Assembly: GCF_003121405.1 (NCBI RefSeq)
Contig: NZ_QBUY01000013.1
Location: forward strand, 62,001 to 126,000
Origin: Paraburkholderia sp. C35
Lineage (GTDB): Bacteria > Pseudomonadota > Gammaproteobacteria > Burkholderiales > Burkholderiaceae
Reading direction: 5' to 3'
Length of the DNA: 64,000 bases
A program made the position numbers and the translations under genes. Below, in pieces: positions 61,187 to 64,000 of the stretch (position 1 is the stretch's first letter; each line of letters opens with the position of its first letter). The notes beneath the pieces were generated by a model. The model did no database searches and was not told the DNA's origin. It saw nothing but the letters and a program-made list of their open reading frames with translations.

Positions 61187-62794
61187 ATGACGAGTACGCT
61201 TAAAATGGCGGCTTTGAACAACGCGCCACAGAACGCGCCCGCTATGGGTGCATCGAGCGCGCGCATGAGGTCCTCACATCCGATGGTCAACACTCCGCCA
61301 CTCCTTGCCGCCGTCGATCTCGGCTCGAACAGTTTCCGCCTGATCGTGGGCCGCGTCGAAGAAACCGAAGCGGGCAGCCAGATCTATCAGGTCGATGCGC
61401 TGCGCGAACCGGTCCGGCTCGGAGCGGGTCTGTCGCGCGAAAAAATGCTCGACCGTGCTTCGCAGGAGCGCGGCTGGGATGCGCTGAAGCGTTTCGGCGA
61501 ACGTCTGCGCGATTTCCATCCCGATCATGTGCGTGCCGTCGCCACCAACACGCTGCGCGTCGCAAAGAACGCGGAGGAATTTCTCGGCGAAGCGGAAGCG
61601 GCACTCGGCTTCCCCATCGAAGTGATTGCGGGCCGCGAAGAAGCGCGCCTGATTTATGCAGGCGCTGCGCATTCGGTGCCGGCGAGCGCGGGCAAGCGGC
61701 TCGTCGTGGATATTGGCGGTGGCTCGACGGAATTCATTATCGGTTCGCACTACACGCCGATCCGCATGGAGAGTCTGTACATCGGCTGCGTGAGCCATAG
61801 CCGCCAGTTCTTTCCGGCGGGCAATGTCGACGAGTTCACGATGCGTCAGGCCGAGCTAGCAGCGTCGCGCGAAATCCAGATCATTTCCGCCGACTACAAG
61901 GCCGAGGGCTGGGAGCAGGGCATTGGCTCATCGGGTACGGCACGCGCGCTGGCCGAACTGATCGAAGCGAACGATTTCAACGACCCGGGCATCACCCATG
62001 GCATTTCGCGCGGCGGCCTCGAGCGGCTCAAGCGTGCGTTGATCAAGGCGGAGAACGTCAACCGGCTGAAGCTGATCGCGCTCAAGCCTGATCGCGTACC
62101 CGTGCTGGCGGGTGGCCTGTCGATCATGATTGCCGTGTTCGACGAACTGGGCGTCGAGTATGTCGACACGACGGACGGTGCGTTGCGGCTCGGCGTGCTG
62201 TATGACCTGCTGGGGCGTTCGCAGCATCAGGACATGCGCACGGTGACGGTCGAAGGGTTTATGCGGCGCTATGGCGTCGACCGCGCGCAGGCGGCGCGCA
62301 TTGGTGAACTGGCGGTGCGCTTTTACGACCAGCTCGATGAGCCTGATGCAGAGGTGCGGGAAGAGAATCGCATGTTCCTCGGCTGGGCTGCTGCCTTGCA
62401 TGAGATCGGGCTGTCGATTTCGCATAGCGCGTATCACAAGCATTCGGCGTATATCGCGAGCAATGCGGATATGCCGGGTTTTTCGCGCACGGATCAGGCG
62501 CGGTTAGCGGCGCTGGTTGTGGGGCATGCGGGTAAGCTCGGCAAGCTGGCGCAGACGCGCGATCTCGAATGGAAGCTGCTGTTTTGCCTGCGGCTGGCGG
62601 CGCTGTTTTGCCGCCGGCGGGCGGATGCCGGGTTGCCGGAGATTACTGTCTCTGAGGCGAATGGCGGGTATGAGGTGCGGCTTCCTAACTCTTGGGTGTC
62701 GAATAATCCGCTGACCGATTACAGCCTCATTCAGGAGGCGGCTGAGTGGGAGAAGATTCGGACGTCGTATCGGGTTGTGTATACCGAAGAGTGA
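61187..62794 (+). CDS. ppx: Exopolyphosphatase (Ppx/GppA family)
   Basis: A protein of about 535 residues of the ASKHA fold that removes terminal phosphates from polyphosphate, and possibly pppGpp. The N-terminal phosphate loop AAVDLGSNSFRLIVGRV, the catalytic Glu region AGREEARLIYAG and the second loop VVDIGGGSTEFIIG are intact, followed by the helical HD-like C-terminal domains. The ATG at 61187 has a GGAGGT site 9 bp upstream. A shorter start at MVNTPPLLAAVD is also possible. It is divergent from ppk1, so synthesis and breakdown of polyphosphate share one regulatory gap. Confidence 0.95.
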   Translation: MTSTLKMAALNNAPQNAPAMGASSARMRSSHPMVNTPPLLAAVDLGSNSFRLIVGRVEETEAGSQIYQVDALREPVRLGAGLSREKMLDRASQERGWDALKRFGERLRDFHPDHVRAVATNTLRVAKNAEEFLGEAEAALGFPIEVIAGREEARLIYAGAAHSVPASAGKRLVVDIGGGSTEFIIGSHYTPIRMESLYIGCVSHSRQFFPAGNVDEFTMRQAELAASREIQIISADYKAEGWEQGIGSSGTARALAELIEANDFNDPGITHGISRGGLERLKRALIKAENVNRLKLIALKPDRVPVLAGGLSIMIAVFDELGVEYVDTTDGALRLGVLYDLLGRSQHQDMRTVTVEGFMRRYGVDRAQAARIGELAVRFYDQLDEPDAEVREENRMFLGWAAALHEIGLSISHSAYHKHSAYIASNADMPGFSRTDQARLAALVVGHAGKLGKLAQTRDLEWKLLFCLRLAALFCRRRADAGLPEITVSEANGGYEVRLPNSWVSNNPLTDYSLIQEAAEWEKIRTSYRVVYTEE

Positions 62795-62905
62795 GGTTTT
62801 TTGTTGCTGGCGTCCGCGGTTTGTTAGTGGTCCGCTAGTGCTGCCCCGCACAGGGGCAACGCTAGCAGACCACTAACAACGAGCGGACGCCAGCGACAAA
62901 AAAAC
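62795..62905. repeat. 111-bp imperfect palindrome after ppx, related to the phoR-ppk element
   Basis: The sequence folds on itself around the centre CCCC-GCACA-GGGG (62844-62856), with arms reaching the ppx stop codon on one side and 62905 on the other. It shares the modules GCTGCCCCGCACAGGGGC and CGCTGGCRTCCGCG with the large element at 58202-58884. A/T tracts at both ends could let it act as a terminator for ppx and for the convergent gene. Confidence 0.85.
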
Positions 62906-62944
62906 CAGCAAACCACTACAAGCGTCGCAAGACAAACAAACCAC

Positions 62945-63760
62945 TTACCTCCCCAACGCATCACCCAAAAAATGCCGCGCATACCGCGCATTAATCTCGG
63001 ACAACCGGAAGAGAGTCAAAAAGTCAGCGGTATTAAAGTCAGGATCCCAGGCCGGCGCACCACAAATCTTCGCGCCCAGGCGCAAATACCCTTTGATCAG
63101 CGGCGGCGGCGTCACAGTCGCCCCAGTCTTCAGTTCATCGACAGGCAGCGGCGTATGAGGAAACGCCCGATACTCAGGCGTAGTCAGCGCATCATCCTGC
63201 AGGGATGCATACAGATTCGCCGCGTAGTGACCACCATCTGCCATGGCAACACTCGCGCAGCCGAGCATCGTCTCATAGCCGTTGTGCTGCATATACGAGC
63301 CCAGCCCGGCCCACAGCGACATGATCACCGAACCGCTGCGATAGTCGGGATGCACGCACGAGCGGCCCACCTCGACCATCTTCGAGCGCAGGTGCGTCAG
63401 ACGCGACACATCGAACTCGCCCTCGGCATACAGACGCCCGATACGCGCCGCCTGGTGCGGCGGCAGCACGCGATACGTGCCCACCACCTTCAGCGTGTCC
63501 AGATCGCGCACGATCAGGTGATCGCAATACGCGTCGAACGAGTCGACGTCGAGGCCGGCAGGGCCGGATAGGCGCGCGCCCATTTCCTCGGCGAAGACCC
63601 GGTAACGCAGACGCTGCGCTTCACGAAGCTCCTCGTCGGTGCGTGCCCACGAAACCTGCAAGCGATGCTGGGCGGTAACCGTTTCTTCCGTGCGTGGCAG
63701 ACGACGACGCGGCTCAAGGATCGATGCGAAGGGCAAGGTAGGCGTCGGCAGTTCTCGCAT
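62945..63760 (-). CDS. OlsB-like GNAT acyltransferase (ornithine lipid type)
   Basis: A 271-residue protein of the Acetyltransf_5/OlsB group. The pattern LREAQRLRYRVFAEEMGA at the N-terminus, DAYCDHLIVRD, VVGTYRVLPP, and VEVGRSCVHPDYRSGSVIMSLW are typical of OlsB, which adds a 3-hydroxyacyl chain from ACP to ornithine as the first step of ornithine-lipid synthesis. Related proteins act on other acceptors, so the substrate is inferred. The ATG at 63760 is preferred over a start 14 codons earlier. No olsA-like gene is adjacent. It converges on ppx across a palindrome. Confidence 0.82.
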   Translation of the reverse strand: MRELPTPTLPFASILEPRRRLPRTEETVTAQHRLQVSWARTDEELREAQRLRYRVFAEEMGARLSGPAGLDVDSFDAYCDHLIVRDLDTLKVVGTYRVLPPHQAARIGRLYAEGEFDVSRLTHLRSKMVEVGRSCVHPDYRSGSVIMSLWAGLGSYMQHNGYETMLGCASVAMADGGHYAANLYASLQDDALTTPEYRAFPHTPLPVDELKTGATVTPPPLIKGYLRLGAKICGAPAWDPDFNTADFLTLFRLSEINARYARHFLGDALGR

Positions 63761-63944
63761 GTGGCGTCCTGGTCGAAAATGTGAAATTCGCTTCGACGCC
63801 AATGTAGTAACGGCGGGTGACGCTCACATGGCAACGCCATGACGATTCGATGACGTGTCGTAAGCCCGCCGCTTTCGGCAGGCCTTCGGTGCCCGCTTCA
63901 TTCGATCCCACTATGCAGCACGGATCAATCGATTGGGCGAGAGA

Positions 63945-64000
63945 TCAGATCAGGTCCGGACTGATCATCGCGCGCAGAATCGCCTGGCCCTCGCTGCCGC
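63945..64000 (-). CDS. C-terminal sliver of an unidentified gene (runs off the window)
   Basis: On the minus strand an open frame enters from beyond the window and ends at a TGA (63945-63947) after the residues GSEGQAILRAMISPDLI. The fragment is too short to assign to a family, and its reading frame is only the most protein-like of three. It would lie upstream of the OlsB-like gene on the same strand. Confidence 0.3.
   Translation of the reverse strand, partial: GSEGQAILRAMISPDLI

Overview
The window is a gene-dense, GC-rich (low-to-mid 60s %) stretch of core chromosome from a betaproteobacterium of the Burkholderia group, most likely Paraburkholderia or a close relative. The evidence is the gene order (rseB-mucD-lepA-lepB-rnc-era-recO-pdxJ-acpS-nagZ; pstSCAB-phoU-phoBR-ppk/ppx), an EF-P with Arg32 beside its rhamnosyltransferase EarP, long Ala/Lys-rich C-terminal tails on RNase III and YhbY, and a Burkholderiales-type palindromic repeat. 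Genus and species cannot be fixed from sequence reading alone. I see no insertion sequence, prophage, plasmid function, CRISPR array or rRNA operon.

Layout. 1-11 kb: end of the sigma-E envelope-stress locus (rseB, mucD), then a long co-directional block for translation, export, RNA processing, repair and cofactors (lepA, lepB, rnc, era, recO, pdxJ, acpS, nagZ). 11-15 kb: a minus-strand run with a sigma54-type response regulator, a CsbD-like protein, efp and earP. 15-19 kb: uvrC, pgsA and a tRNA operon (Gly-GCC twice, Cys-GCA). 19.6-21.7 kb: a copper-delivery/cytochrome-oxidase assembly cluster (sco, pcuAC, ctaG). 22-28 kb: trehalose synthesis (otsB, otsA), an MsbA-type ABC exporter and a GT4 glycosyltransferase. 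28-32 kb: membrane proteins of less certain role, including a GtrA flippase with a large polytopic partner. 32-38 kb: tRNA-Val, dnaQ, rnhA, a methyltransferase, gloB, mltD and an MFS transporter. 39-51 kb: carA-carB-greA, a DUF4149 protein, yhbY (interrupted), rlmE-ftsH-folP-glmM. 51-63 kb: a complete phosphate module, pstSCAB-phoU-phoBR plus ppk and ppx, with readable Pho boxes in front of pstS and ppk. The window ends in an OlsB-like acyltransferase and a sliver of another gene.

How the parts work together. The last 12 kb form a phosphate-sensing unit: high-affinity uptake, the PhoU/PhoR/PhoB signalling chain, and polyphosphate synthesis and breakdown controlled from the same region. efp and earP form an enzyme-substrate pair. 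sco, pcuAC and ctaG form a copper relay without the oxidase genes next to them.

The most unusual signals are point-like. Three nearly invariant catalytic or metal-binding acidic residues are swapped for the other acid (DnaQ Asp to Glu, PgsA Asp to Glu, GreA Glu to Asp). yhbY has an in-frame amber codon where the family has Lys. An ABC exporter has Pro after the Walker A Ser, and a sigma54-type activator has GAFGGA in place of GAFTGA. Apart from the last, each is one base away from the expected codon. Two genes (lepA, greA) have intrinsic-terminator-like hairpins so close to the start codon that no ordinary promoter fits between. A nested palindrome of about 680 bp and a smaller related one flank ppk-ppx.
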